NCBI GenBank assembly: GCA_023678885.1
Contig: CM042997.1
Span: 27,100,064 to 27,164,063 of the forward strand
DNA length: 64,000 bases
DNA from: Pogostemon cablin
Taxonomy: Eukaryota; Streptophyta; Magnoliopsida; Lamiales; Lamiaceae
Direction of reading: 5' to 3'
Shown piece after piece: positions 1 to 11,697 of this stretch (its first letter is position 1; each line of letters opens with the position of its first letter). The translations under genes and the position numbers were made by a program. The notes below the pieces were generated by a model. The model had not been told where the DNA came from, made no database searches, and worked only from the letters and a program-made list of their open reading frames with translations.

Positions 1-1061
1 AGACAGTCAGTGTCTTCACATGGCATTCTATTGATCCTGAACTCCTCTTCTTTAGAGGAAAAGATCACTCCTGATGTGCTCTCATCGAGAGAATATGCAG
101 CATTCTTCAATATCTCCTCTTTACTGCCTTTTCTTACTCTGGCTGCAGAATTTACTGGTCCAAATCTTGGTCCAAGTGGAGAGAAAGAGTGTGGATATGA
201 ACCTGGTTTAATTGGAATAGATTTTGCATCCGAGTGAAATTCAACATCACCTATTTCACACAATTGATCAATTCCAGGTGATGATACATTTGAAAATGGG
301 ATTCGTTCATTGTCCCCCAACACCGGACCATCAGTAAAAAAAGGTGAGGTATTTCTTCTATATTCATGCAGCTGGCCATTTAGTTCTTTGCAGTTAGTCA
401 CGGACCAGATTGGTATAGTTGAGTGATTTTTTCCACCGATGTTTGCTTTTTTATAATCTTGTACTGAAGAAATACCAGACACGTCTTTACTGGAAGGATA
501 ACTGCTCGGTGAATCCCTGCTTCCAATATCCAAAGAATCACCAATGAGTTGCTCAGGAATAAGCAATTTGGTCAATGGAGATAGCATTCGCTTCCTGACA
601 TGTGATCCACTCGACTCAGTCTCTTTCAAGGTGCTGCTGGCAGGAGAGTGGCAATAATTCAGTGCACCATCTGGCGCACCAACAACCAAATCTTTCTCAA
701 TGCAGTTGAAACCAACTATCCTTGAAATTGGAGGTTGAACATTTCTCCTAATTTCAGGAATTGATGGATCAATCCTTCCTCCAAAAGGTACCACTGCAGT
801 AACAGATTTAGGTGTTGCATCTGAAAACCTTTCCTCAAATCCACTAGAAGAGCTTGAGAACCCCATGGAGGTTTTCAACCCAAATTCTTGCAAAGAATAA
901 TATCTTGAATTCCCACGTGTTTGGTCCGCAGCACTCGAACGCACTGCATCCACACTGTGAGTGCTGACACCGCGAAACTGCGTCACACCATATACAAAGG
1001 TGCTCAATGGTCCAACTCTTCCCTCGGATGCTTCACTAGATAATACTTGAGGTAATCCCAT
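1..1061 (-). CDS. Conserved plant protein of unknown function, 5' coding part
   Basis: An open frame starts at ATG 1061-1059 and stays open for about 353 codons to the window edge, so this is the N-terminal part of a longer gene. The protein begins MGLPQVLSSE and is rich in Ser, Pro and charged residues, with short ordered islands such as SRIVGF (about residue 110) and RKRMLSPL (about residue 150). No catalytic motif, signal peptide or membrane segment is visible. The MGLPQ start and the RKRMLSPL island resemble a family of uncharacterised plant proteins that I cannot name securely. The acceptor-like sequence attag/gtgagag just before the ATG suggests the first intron lies in the 5' leader. 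The product may be a disordered regulatory protein, but that is inference. Confidence 0.75.
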   Translation of the reverse strand, partial: MGLPQVLSSEASEGRVGPLSTFVYGVTQFRGVSTHSVDAVRSSAADQTRGNSRYYSLQEFGLKTSMGFSSSSSGFEERFSDATPKSVTAVVPFGGRIDPSIPEIRRNVQPPISRIVGFNCIEKDLVVGAPDGALNYCHSPASSTLKETESSGSHVRKRMLSPLTKLLIPEQLIGDSLDIGSRDSPSSYPSSKDVSGISSVQDYKKANIGGKNHSTIPIWSVTNCKELNGQLHEYRRNTSPFFTDGPVLGDNERIPFSNVSSPGIDQLCEIGDVEFHSDAKSIPIKPGSYPHSFSPLGPRFGPVNSAARVRKGSKEEILKNAAYSLDESTSGVIFSSKEEEFRINRMPCEDTDC

Positions 1062-2125
1062 CTCTCACCTAATAAGTAATAGACTTATAATGCACTGACA
1101 AATGAACAGCATCTAATTACTTTAACTTAAAAATCAATAAGAAGTAACAGTTTCTAAAACTGATCAAACAAGGTAAATTCAAAGTAAATTTCCAGACTAG
1201 GTTCAATCATAATCTAAATTAGTGGCACAATGGAGTGATTCGACAGACAAACTACTAGCTTCCAGCAAACCCATACCCAGTGTTTGTAAAAGGCAAGTAC
1301 CTGATATGATTATTACCAGAACAAAAAACACCCATTGATCATTTCCACACTCCAAACTTTAACCACCTAGAGTACCGAATATTTTCCAAATTTGCAGCAA
1401 ACCAAACCCATTACAATACTGATTTTTCATTATCAGACTGGCATAATGACAACACTATGAACACATACACAAATCATGAAAGAAAAGAGTAATCTGACGA
1501 TAAGCTATGACATACAATAAAGAAATTAACAGAAATTTCGGAGGCGCATCTCTTTCTCATCTCATCCAACACCTTTAAATGCAATAAATTGGAAACAGAA
1601 TTCAGTTCATCATACTTCAAACGGCGAAACTGCGTAGTCTAAATCCACATTGAATAATATGAATGATCATTAAACAAGCAAAGAAGATTGCCCACCGAAC
1701 ACCAAAACAGCTAACTTATACGTCACACATTCTCCTCGCATAAAAAATAGAAAAACGAAATTCAAAGAGAGAGAGAGAGAAGAGCAGCTAAGGAACATTT
1801 TAAAATCCGCCATTCCAAAGGCAATGAAGATTCGACGGCAGAATCAGGTAAACCGTGGGAGGAATCGAGCGACTTACTGAAATGGAAATGCGCAGTCACC
1901 GATCAAAGCTTTTGATCGTCGAGAATCCAAATCTAACCATTGCTCATGAGTTGGAATCAAAATAAATAAAATGGAAATAAATATATGAACTTTTTTCAAT
2001 AGAAAAGTGAAAAATGATAATGAAGGGGGATTAAATTGTAGAGCCTCTCTCTCTCCTCTCTCTCTCTCCACCGGCCTTTGAGAATCAAATGGGATTATGA
2101 TCGTACGGTTAATCCAACCCTTCAT
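1062..2125 (-). other. 5' leader, probable leader intron and promoter of the gene at 1-1061
   Basis: A strong donor (GTAAGT read on the minus strand, 1877-1872) and an acceptor AG at 1070-1069, seven bases before the ATG, define a likely leader intron of about 809 bp. The inferred leader exon begins upstream of 1877. It is purine-rich in the sense direction because of the CT-repeat block at 2041-2070. A long open frame across the leader exon (2125-1874) looks accidental. The splice sites are seen; the intron itself is inferred. Confidence 0.5.
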
Positions 2126-2206
2126 TTTCTCATTCTTATTTTGTTTAGGGCAAAATTTGGTTGATAAAAGGTGCTAATAAAGTTGTATTGCCTCTGTCCC
2201 ATAAAA

Positions 2207-2680
2207 CATTTAGTGTTTTTAAGAAAAGTTGTACTTATTTGATTAATTTTATGAACTTTATAAGATATTATAATATTTCTAGATAATAAAAAAGTGTAAA
2301 GGAATAATATGTATAAAAATTTAATAATAAATTTAAAACATTTCGTGTTTTTTAAGAAAAGTTGTACTATTTGATTAATTTTATGGACTTTATAAGATAT
2401 TATGATATTTTTAGATAATAAAAAAGTATAAAGGAATAATATGTATAAAAAATTAATAATAAATTTAAAATTAAAGTAATGTTTTAGATTGTTGGATAAG
2501 GTGTGTATTTTCTTCATTTCGTATTGGTTAAAAAAAGTTGCACTGTTTGATCAACTTTATGACTTTATAAAATATTATAGTATTTTTAGTTAATAAAAAA
2601 TGCAAATTAATAATATGTGGAAAAATGAATAATAAATTTGAAATTAAAGTAATATTTTAGGTCGTTGGATAAAGTGATTT
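2207..2680. repeat. Diverged AT-rich tandem repeat, three copies
   Basis: Three similar blocks start at 2207, 2339 and 2515 with catttagtg, catttcgtg and catttcgta. Each continues with an aaaagttg core, then a tttgat..aactttat block, and ends in a run of ataataaattt. The spacing is 132 and then 176 bp, because copies two and three carry an extra tail with gttggataa. The repeated residues in the minus-strand frame at 2122-2517 simply reflect this repeat. Confidence 0.7.
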
Positions 2681-3542
2681 TTTTTTAAATTTTTGTGGAA
2701 AAAAAATTAGAAAAATATGAGAATTTTGTGGGATGGAAGGATTAAAAGTATATAAAAAATGATATGAGGAACAATTTTGTGAGACTAGTGTGACATTGTT
2801 TTTAGATTTTCTTAAATTTTTTTTAATAAAGATGTCATAATTCATGTTGATCCATTTTCGATTAGTCCATTCATTGATGTATTGATTTTTAATATTGGTG
2901 ATAAATTAATACTTTTATGATTTTTTTTATACATATCTACTTGTATGGTTAGCTTATATAATACGGTTATTCCTTTTCATAATGAAGTACCAAGTTTTAA
3001 CACTACCAAGGTGCTTTAAAAGTGTGACTGATGGTCGTTTTACAAGGCAAAATAAATATTATTTCATTAATGGAAATATTTAAATTGAAGAATATTATGT
3101 GAGTTTTATAATTCATTTTTCATTTCTTTTCTTATATAAATTAATACTTTTTATATGAAATATTAATCATAAAAATTCAAAACAAGCATACATAGCTACT
3201 CAATTAGTTTTCTTACGTCCATTAAATGATAAAACAAACATGAAACGTGACCTTAGAGTTAACCCCAAAATAGCAAATTGCAAGATGGAGTAACATTTGA
3301 TTTAAGTTCTAAATATGCAAGTTATTTATTTCTATTTAAAAAAAAAAGAATTAAAAAAATCCGAATCCAAATTTCCATAAAAGTGTGATGATTAACTAGT
3401 GATGCATGCGACTTCAAGTTGACACGTGGACAGAAATGTCACCAGCTCACATGGCCACGTGGCACGCAGTCATTAACCTCTTATCTCGATATCGACACAT
3501 TCCTGAGTTTAATAAAAGTAAACAACTCCAAATTATCGAATT

Positions 3543-3830
3543 CTGGATTAGAAATATTTTTACTATCAATTAAGATTTGAAATAGGTTAAACTATCAATT
3601 TAGATACGAAATATTTTTACTATTAATTCGGATCTGAAATGTGTTAAACTATCATTTTAGAATTTAAATTTAGGTCCTAAATTGATAAGTTAAGAGATAA
3701 TATATGACAAATTCATATTATAAATGAATATTTTTATATATTTCAAGGTCTTAATTGATAGTAAAAATAATACAAATTCCAAATTGATAGTTTATCATTT
3801 CTCAGGTTTTGAATTGAAAAATTTTCTATA
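3543..3830. repeat. Degenerate foldback (MITE-like) repeat
   Basis: The left arm around 3552-3582 (tactatcaattaagatttga) is mirrored by the right arm around 3739-3767 (ttaattgatagtaaaaat). The left half also contains two diverged copies of a block of about 59 bp ending gttaaactatca. A related block occurs at 36265-36345. No target duplication was recognised. Confidence 0.45.
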
Positions 3831-4283
3831 GTGAATTATTAAGGCCTCATTTAATTTTTATATTAAAACTTGAAAGCATAAATCTCAAAGGTAAATGAAA
3901 CTCCTAAAATGTAATAAGTGCATTCATTATTCAAGATTTTGCCCAAATATAGTACGGAGAGAATGAATTTAAATTTGAATGTTCTTTATTCTTTTTTTTT
4001 TCGGTGTTTTGGATAAATGAGGTGAGAATAGAACATTAATCTATTACTTGTAGGACTACATTTAAAACTCGTTAGTGTACGTAACGGCGTGCAATATATT
4101 TATATAACTTCTCCATTATTGGTAATATATTAAATTAATTTTCCACATAAATTTAAAAAAGAAAAAATTTAATGGACACTTGTGATCTTTTACTTAAAAA
4201 AAAATTGATATGGATGCCTAAAATTTAAAAAAATTAATAGAGTGAGCAGAGGGAGTATATTTTTCTTGAAATAAATAAATTTA

Positions 4284-4594
4284 GGGTAAATTATCAAAAA
4301 CCTCTCGAGGTTTGTTCAAACTACCAAATAAACCCCATAGACCCGTAGTTTGAAAAATTACCAATTACCTCATTTAACTTGTTTTTTATTTGAACATTAA
4401 TAAAAATACACTTTTTCTTAAAATAAAGAAGTATGAAAATGACGTCAAGCCCCATATATTTAACATTGTATTTTTAAATTTCACTATTTTTTTTAAAAAA
4501 AATATTTTTTAAATGGGGTAATTGATAATTTATCAAACCATAGGGTTTATTTGGTAATTTGGACAAACCTCGTGGAGGTTTTGGTAATTTACCC
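4284..4594. mobile_element. Mutator-type MITE with exact 9-bp target duplication
   Basis: The 311-bp element has inverted ends of about 53 bp, beginning gggtaaatt and ending aatttaccc. The inner parts of the arms (aaccctatgg/ccatagacc region) are also mirrored. It is flanked by identical 9-bp duplications, ataaattta, at 4275-4283 and 4595-4603. A 9-bp duplication with long inverted ends is typical of Mutator-like elements. There is no coding capacity, so it is non-autonomous. Confidence 0.85.
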
Positions 4595-5102
4595 ATAAAT
4601 TTAATAGATCACCAATTCTTCATATTGCGGAAATATGAGCTATGTTAGCTACAAACACAGAAACGAGCCTTAAATTTGAAAATAATTGACGTATTGAAGA
4701 TAATTTTATTTACTCAATAATAATTGAAAAGGAAAAGAGTTTTTTCCTCATGACCATAAGGTAGAAAATTTAAAGATACACATATTTATACACTTATGAC
4801 CACGTGGCAGTTCTTTTGATTGAGTTCCTGCGTTCGGTATTTGGAACTAATGAACACGACATTGAAAGATAAGGTAGGTAATGACTAATGAAAAGAAAAA
4901 ATGTTCAAGAATTCAAATTTTAAATTATTTTATTATCAAAATATTATGCATGTTTGTATTAAATTTCGAAGACTGATTGCAAATATTTCATCAAAACTAA
5001 TAAATTGAATACTGATTTTTTTCATTTTAAGCCAAGCTATATTTTTTGTAATATAAATATATACACATACGTACTTACGGAGGGTAGGGCTGATGCACGA
5101 AA

Positions 5103-5240
5103 CCCAACCCACCGTACGACGGTGATCCCATAAGTACGGTGGGTCGGGCAAATACTGCATGCCAACCCCATCCCCGCCTTATTGTAATATGATTAGGGTC
5201 GTGATTATCCCTCTCCAAATTTAAGGCGGGGTGGGAGTTG
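5103..5240. repeat. Two adjacent GC-rich hairpins
   Basis: Arms 5103-5117 and 5134-5148 (cccaacccaccgtac / gtacggtgggtcggg) pair almost fully. A second pair, 5163-5181 (caaccccatccccgcctta) and 5222-5240 (taaggcggggtgggagttg), follows directly. Both stand out against AT-rich surroundings about 120 bp beyond the SKL1 stop codon, so they could lie in the SKL1 3' flank. Confidence 0.5.
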
Positions 5241-5361
5241 AGGTGATTATGTCATCTCTAAATGCAAAGTGTGCATGTCGTAACAAGTGACAAATGCGAA
5301 TTAATTTGGCTTTTAGGCTACACATTTCATCTACTTACTCATAATAATGGAGAAAGTATTG

Positions 5362-7492
5362 CTAAAATGGTCTGGCAGCTTCTTCCATCATCTTTTTCAC
5401 TCTCATAAGTTTTTCTATTTCCTTCAGAAGCTTTTCAACACAAAAGGGGGGTGTTATCAAATTTCTGGTTGCAAATAAGAAAACTTATGAAATCTTCAAT
5501 GACTTGTACTCACCTCCATACACAAATCCTCGGATGTCACGGCATCCAATTCATCATAACCTAATTCAGATGCCACTTCTGCTCGATCAATCGAGAGAGA
5601 GAAAGGAGGGAGGGAGAGAGAGTCAAAACAAAGATTGAGAAAACTTCACAAGAATAAATAGTGAAAAACTTCACATGGATGATACACTCACTCTGGAGAG
5701 AAATAGTTGCATCAGCTGTAGAATATCCACTTCGCCCAGAATTATACAACAGTGCCAGTTGATCAATAACCTAACGTATATAAATAAAATTATGAAAGGT
5801 GATATTGATACACACATGATACATACGCGCACACATAATTAGTAGAACAATAGAGATACAATCAAATGTACCTCTGCCGAAGATTTGAACACTGGTGTAT
5901 CAGCAGCAGACGGTTGAATCCTTTCTTCCATTATCTCTTTGGCCACCATGTCTAATGGTACATCTATCCAAATTGAGATTCCATGTCTCAATAATGCCCT
6001 AAATGGAAATAATCAATTGGTCATTAAAAGCAACATTCATTATAAGTAAGAAGAGATGGGTTCATGTTACAAATTTTCTGCACTTTTAACAGCTCCATTT
6101 CCAGCACAAACAACGAGCCGACCCATTGATGACAACTGCTTCAGTACTTCCATCTACAATCACAAAACAAGACTACTTCAGTACTTCTGATCCAGAGTAA
6201 ACAGGAAGACTACTACTCAAAGTCACCTCTAATGCAAGAAATCCCTCTTCATCACTCTCCAAAACCGATACGGCAGCAGATTTTCCTCCAGCAGCTTCCT
6301 CCACCAGATTATCACTACGAACAAATTCAAACTATAAAACGCGAACTTTATGGCATAAGTTATGGAACAAAGTCAGAAAAGAGATGATTAATAACTACCT
6401 ATCAAAATAATAGTATCGTAATGAATCAGCAAGAATCCTTCCCAACTTAGACTTGTAGGAACTGTTTATTCCTGTTGTAGCAGAGACTATGAAATTATAA
6501 ACCAGATAAAGTGAAATCCCAAAATATATGTCAATCGTAAAAAGATAGATGTGCAAGTATTTTAGTGAATATACTGACCAACAAGAAAAATGCAAGTTCC
6601 CTTCAAATCAGGAGATATCTCTGAAGCCCTCTTCTGAAATAAACTGAACAGTTATAATATTCCTTCAGATTTGAGCCAAATTGGATGGAGCAACTAAAGC
6701 TTTTAAAGCACAAGAAATCTAGCACTCACTTTGATTGCTAAAGCCTGATCATATTCAACAGATTTCGTTGCCACAGAGTCTAACAAAAAGGAAGGCCAAG
6801 AAAAAATTAGCATCAAACAGTTGTAGGCAAAATTTGGTAGCATTGAAATTAAAATGCAATTGGATTTCAAGGAACAAAAAAAAAGCCACACATGAAACTG
6901 ATTGGGGCTGATAAAAAACGAACATAATAGTTGAAATCCAACAATTCGGAAATCTCAGAGAAGCTTGATTCGTTAACTTGTGACGAAGGTTGAATATGCA
7001 ACAATAATACTAACAATTTGCCAACTCGTAAAGCACTACTCTATTCCCGCAGGACAGATTAAACTACTAGAAATACTTACTTCGAATGCAAGTTGAAACT
7101 CAAGGAGAAATTACACGAATTCAAATTCACTGAACTCATTAACACCAAAATACGACTAACAAACATACCAAATTCCACATTTCAATTGGTCTCCATTTTC
7201 AACATGTATTCCACTAAAAATAACAATCAACCTTTAAATTGAAACTACCATATCAATCGAACTAGCATTGGTCTTTACCTGAAGTGCTGTTCTCTGTAAC
7301 AGCGCGTGGAGAAGTGACAGGGGGAATGAGCTTATTGCGCGATGGAATTTTAGGTTTTACAGTCAAATTTGAGCACGGATAACTTCTGGAATAATCGAGG
7401 ATTCCGGTGGAAATACGGCCAAATTGGCGGCGAAACGGCGGATGAATTAGTGATCGGGAGATGCAGCTGCTACTTGATTGGATAATCTCCAT
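5362..7492 (-). CDS. SKL1: Shikimate kinase-like protein 1, chloroplastic (10 exons)
   Basis: Coding exons on the minus strand are 7492-7279, 6779-6730, 6633-6579, 6471-6399, 6314-6227, 6153-6071, 5998-5872, 5770-5692, 5578-5514 and 5430-5362. They total 903 nt, 300 residues. All junctions are GT-AG and every phase matches. The start at 7492 is the first ATG of this frame; the frame is open further upstream only through a TTG. The first exon is rich in Ser, Arg and Pro and poor in acids, as in a chloroplast transit peptide. The core shows FLVG-INSSYKSKLGR, AAGG, MGRLVVCAGNGAV, HGISIWIDVPLD and a C-terminal EKLMRVKKMMEEAARPF. In true shikimate kinases the first motif is a GxxGxGKT/S ATP loop; here its Gly/Lys pattern is lost, as known for the plant SKL1 group, which is needed for chloroplast development and lacks kinase activity. 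The family assignment is firm; function is by homology. Confidence 0.9.
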
Positions 7493-7564
7493 ATCCACCA
7501 CTTCTCGTCTTCCAGTCAAATTTAATTTTTCTTGTCAACATGCGTTAAATATCCACGTTGAAAC

Positions 7565-7575
7565 ACTATATATAG
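7565..7575 (-). promoter_or_regulatory. TATA box of SKL1
   Basis: The palindromic block ctatatatag lies about 75 bp upstream of the SKL1 ATG. A transcription start about 30 bp downstream would give a leader of roughly 45 bp, close to an upstream ATG at 7541-7539. Inferred from motif and spacing. Confidence 0.5.
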
Positions 7576-8735
7576 TATCCACGTTGGGCTTCTTATTTGG
7601 GCTTGTTTCAAAAGTCTAATCAAATCACTAATTAAGACTAAGCCCATCCAAACCTGAAAAATTAATGACGCCTCAGGGACTGGGCTAGGCCCATTAGTAA
7701 AGTTCAGATGTTTTGTTCCCAAAAGACAAATAAACAAGTTATTAAACATTTAATAATAGTGATTATAACAATTAATGCTAACTGTTTTTTCTTACTAAGG
7801 ATTCGTATTAGGAAATGTCTTTGATAAATATAGTTTCTTTATGAGGATTTGTATTATTAATATCTAGATAAATACAGGTAGGTAGTTACAGTATATCGGT
7901 ATTTTTTTCTTCTCAACTATTTTTTCTAATAATATTGATAAATTTTTGTATGAGACCTGTTCGTAATATAAACTCCCTGCGTCTTTCAATAGTTTGCACT
8001 ACTCCCCAGGCACGAAAATTAAAAAAATAATAACTTTTAAAAGTCTTATAATATTTTTTTATAATAAATAAATGATAAAATATGTTATATGAGTTAGATA
8101 AAAGTGATTTTTTTAAAATAAAAGTAATTTTTCTTTTTAAATAAAGTGTACGAGGGAATTTTGACTTTTTTCCGATGCAATTTTTATGGAAAGATCCGAA
8201 ATAAATGTGTGCAAATTATTGAAAGAGTAATGTGAAGTGATAATACCTCTACTAAAAAAATATAATGAATAAAGAAAAATTAAAATAATCTCACGCAATT
8301 ATTTCTCTTATATAATACTATACGAGATCAAAAACAGAATCACGCAGGATATTTGAATCACATTACTGTGGATTCAGAAGAAATATTCGCAATTTTAATG
8401 GTGCAAGTGATAATATTATAACCGATTGCTACATCCATCTCAAATCTACAATCACACTTGAGAAAGGAACATTCGACAGGGGTTAGCAAGATTTTGTGAT
8501 TCATTCTCTAAGAAACATTTACAAGAACAAAATGAATAAAGAAAAGGAGTCGCGACACATCTGAGCATTAAAACTGGCAAAATTGTGATAGTTCTAGCTC
8601 CCAGGATGCAGTGAGATGAACCGATTCGCGACGACGAAAATGACAATATATACAGACAGTTACCCAGCAAGACACTGGCCAAAATTATACTCAGTAGGAT
8701 ATAAACGTATTATTCACCAACACTAGAGACAACAT
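7576..8735. other. Intergenic region between SKL1 and the BAR-domain gene
   Basis: The two genes point the same way, so this interval holds the SKL1 promoter (near 7500-7800) and the 3' untranslated region of the BAR-domain gene (upper part, roughly 8400-8735). Between them is a Stowaway-like MITE (7973-8232). No other coding sequence is seen. Confidence 0.5.
7973..8232. mobile_element. Stowaway-like MITE
   Basis: The left end ctccctgcgtctttcaatag with tttgcac is mirrored by the right end gtgcaaattattgaaag. The ctccctNcgt terminus is typical of plant Stowaway (Tc1/mariner-type) MITEs. Ends are approximate and the TA duplications are not clean, so this is an old copy. Confidence 0.55.
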
Positions 8736-11636
8736 TCAGCTTCCACCTGCATTCACTGAAAAACGAAATCCAAGTTCAGATGACGAGTCGAGGAATACCA
8801 AGCCATTTTGCCCTCACATTAAAAGACAGCTAAAATCTAAAGAAGTGAAAGCATGCCCAAATATAACACAAGGATGTAATTTGCGTGAACGCCCTCAGCC
8901 TCGTGATCTTCCAAATCAGGAAAGATAATATTGATCTAAATGAAAGATGAACAACAACCCCAAATGAGATGAAGAGAGATGCATTCTTTTCACTTTCACA
9001 CAAGTATCAGTCAAAGTAAATACTGCATGTGTATCGTGATAACAGATCCCAAATACCTCTTATCTGCCCTGAATTTGGTGACTTAATATTTGATAGTGAT
9101 ATAGGTGTCAATGGAGGAGAAGCAACTTCTTCCGCATTCTGCAGAAGTTGAGAAGATTCCAGGATCTTGCCTGAGTGCGTCGTTGCAGCTCTCTGACTAC
9201 TAGAGGGTATGGAGAAACTTCGAGAAACACTTAATTGGGGGAGAGGAAGTGGAGACCCTTCTTTAGATTGCCTAAAAGGATTTCTATTTGTTGGAGATGC
9301 TTCTCGATTTCTGTTGAGCAGTGGAGCTAGCGGAGCCGAGTGTCCAAGGGCCCCTATAGAATGCCTGGGTTTGGCACTGAAAGAATCAGGAGGTCTTGGG
9401 AGTTCATGAAGCTCATTTATCTTGGGTGAAGTTGAAAGGGGAGGAGGTGCATTGTGAGGCAAGGGACCAGATACACGAGAGAGCAATCCAGAAATCGATT
9501 GAGGTAGTTCTATGGGTCCAGAGGTTGGTGCTATGGGTTTGTTTAGTGATGGTTTGCTTGCTATTGGACCAGAGAAAGCTTGCCTTTTGATTTTCCTAGT
9601 GTCAAATCGAGCATCAACCTGGGTGAATGCAGCTCCCTCGGTCAAAGGAGGGGGTGGTGGAAGAGAGTGCTTGTAGCTACTCTCTTCAACAGGAACTTGA
9701 GACTTCGTATAACCCCGTGTAGATAATTGCTCATCAACAGATTTTTTGGGCTTTTCAATATCCAGAGGTGAAGAGTGCCACAGATTCTTGGAGCTCCCAA
9801 AAGATAGTAGAGGGCCTAGAGGCGATGACAGAGGTGCAGAAGTATTTGCAATTGAACCCTTTGCATCAGCTGGAGTGGGCAGCACATGAGTATTAAGTTT
9901 CGGAACAGAAGTCCTCATCTCTCTAATTTTGTCAGCTGCATCAAACTTCTCTGCATATATTGGAGCAGAATGACTACCTGCTCTTCGTTGTTGACTAAGT
10001 GTTTGATCCCTTTGGATTTTGCTACTGTTGAATTGCACCTCAACATCTTTTACCTTTGATGTTTGAGCACTTGAAACACCAACCTGATCCAGCTGCATAT
10101 TTCATGGAGGACATGTTAACAACAGTGCAGAGTAGTTCGACATAGATAAGAGACTGTTCAAAATTAATTTCCTTCTGAGAGAGAGAGGGAGAATCTGGCT
10201 ATAGCTAATCCAAAGTGCAGAGAAGGAAAATAACCAGATCAAGAACTACATATTTATTCAGTGAAACTATTCGTACAAACACACCATCTGGTAAGATAAA
10301 GGAATCGAGAAGAGGCGTATTTTTCTGTAGATGCAGACTTACTCTTACACACGCAGAGAGAGCATTAATTTAAAATTCAAGGTATCTGATTGTACATGCT
10401 ATTAATAAAATGTAGAATAACTAAAGTTGAAAGATTCCCAAGAAATATTGCCCCAACAGAATTGAAAGAATGAAAGCAACAATGTTGCAATAAGATCTTT
10501 CACCCACAAGAACAAGAGTTCTAATGAGAGGTTTCAAAAACATATTAGGAAATCATACTCTACCCCATCAACTTCTATGTTGATTTGCAGTACTAAGTAG
10601 TGAATACTCTTGCAGTCAAAAACCAATAATAGAGGGCATAGACAACAGTACATATATTAACCTGGTCAGATAATAAAGAAAAACACAAACTATAAAAGAG
10701 ACTAGAGTTCTAAAAAGATAAAACAAGCTATCGACAATTTGAATCACTAACCCAAGAAGTATGATTCATAATAATTTGAAAAGACCAAGTTACCGAGTAA
10801 TAACCAAAAAAGTAACAGACAGAACTTACCTCCATTGAGTTCCCAGATGTGCAAGGATTGTCTAGTTCCTGTTCGTTATGTCTATAATCAAAACTTATTT
10901 CTCCATAATTATTTCCGTCAAAACTGTTCCCATCATCATCATCTTTTTGCCCTTCATTCAATTCAGATAAGTCATAATCAATGTGTTGCTTTTCTGCAAC
11001 ACTTTTAATAAATGGTTCCACAGCTCCGAGAGATTGAAAGCCTTTGCGGAAAAAATCTAACTGCTTTTCAGAAAATAAATGCAAAATCATCAAAATATGA
11101 GACAGATCACCAAGAGGTATCAAACTTAAATTGTGGAAAAAAAGAAAACCTGTGCTGCATGGTGACGAGCTGCTTGGGTCAATAGACTTCGACTCTGTCC
11201 TTGCTTCAGCGATTCTACACGAAAGATGCAGAGCCTTGCTGCATCCTCATACTCCTCACAAACAACTTCCAATTGTTGCGAGCTAAAAGTTTCCCCCTTT
11301 CCGTGCCTAGATTTTCCCTTTTCTCTAAATTGTCCCACCATGTATTCAAATGTCTCTCTGAAAATCATACATGCAATTAAGGAAATGTAACTAACACAAT
11401 AACAACATTTTTTTTCCTTTCAAAAAATGTGCTTAAGATCACACACCTTTTCTCATCACATTGCAACTTCATCTCCTGAACAAGGGAAGTAGATCATCAA
11501 CAGATAAATCTCATTAAGAACAACAAATACACTATTTATTTATATTCGAACCTCCACTTTACGTAGCTCACTAAGAAGGCATTCTGATGGGTTTGTAATC
11601 GTCATGATAATATGGGAGCGCTGGAAACCAAAAAAA

Positions 11637-11697
<61 letters not shown>

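Larger units (their letters stand above)
2130..5361. other. Intergenic region between the first gene and SKL1
   Basis: No coding sequence is supported here. The stretch is AT-rich and holds a diverged tandem repeat (2207-2680), a degenerate inverted repeat (3543-3830), a Mutator-type MITE (4284-4594) and two neighbouring GC-rich hairpins (5103-5240). Three CACGTG G-box cores occur at 3423-3428, 3456-3461 and 4801-4806; the first two sit in a short GC-richer island. They could be regulatory or belong to old transposon ends. Confidence 0.6.

Noticed and set aside
7500..7519. Upstream in-frame start for SKL1
   Set aside because: The codon at 7519 is TTG, not ATG; the first true ATG of the frame is 7492.
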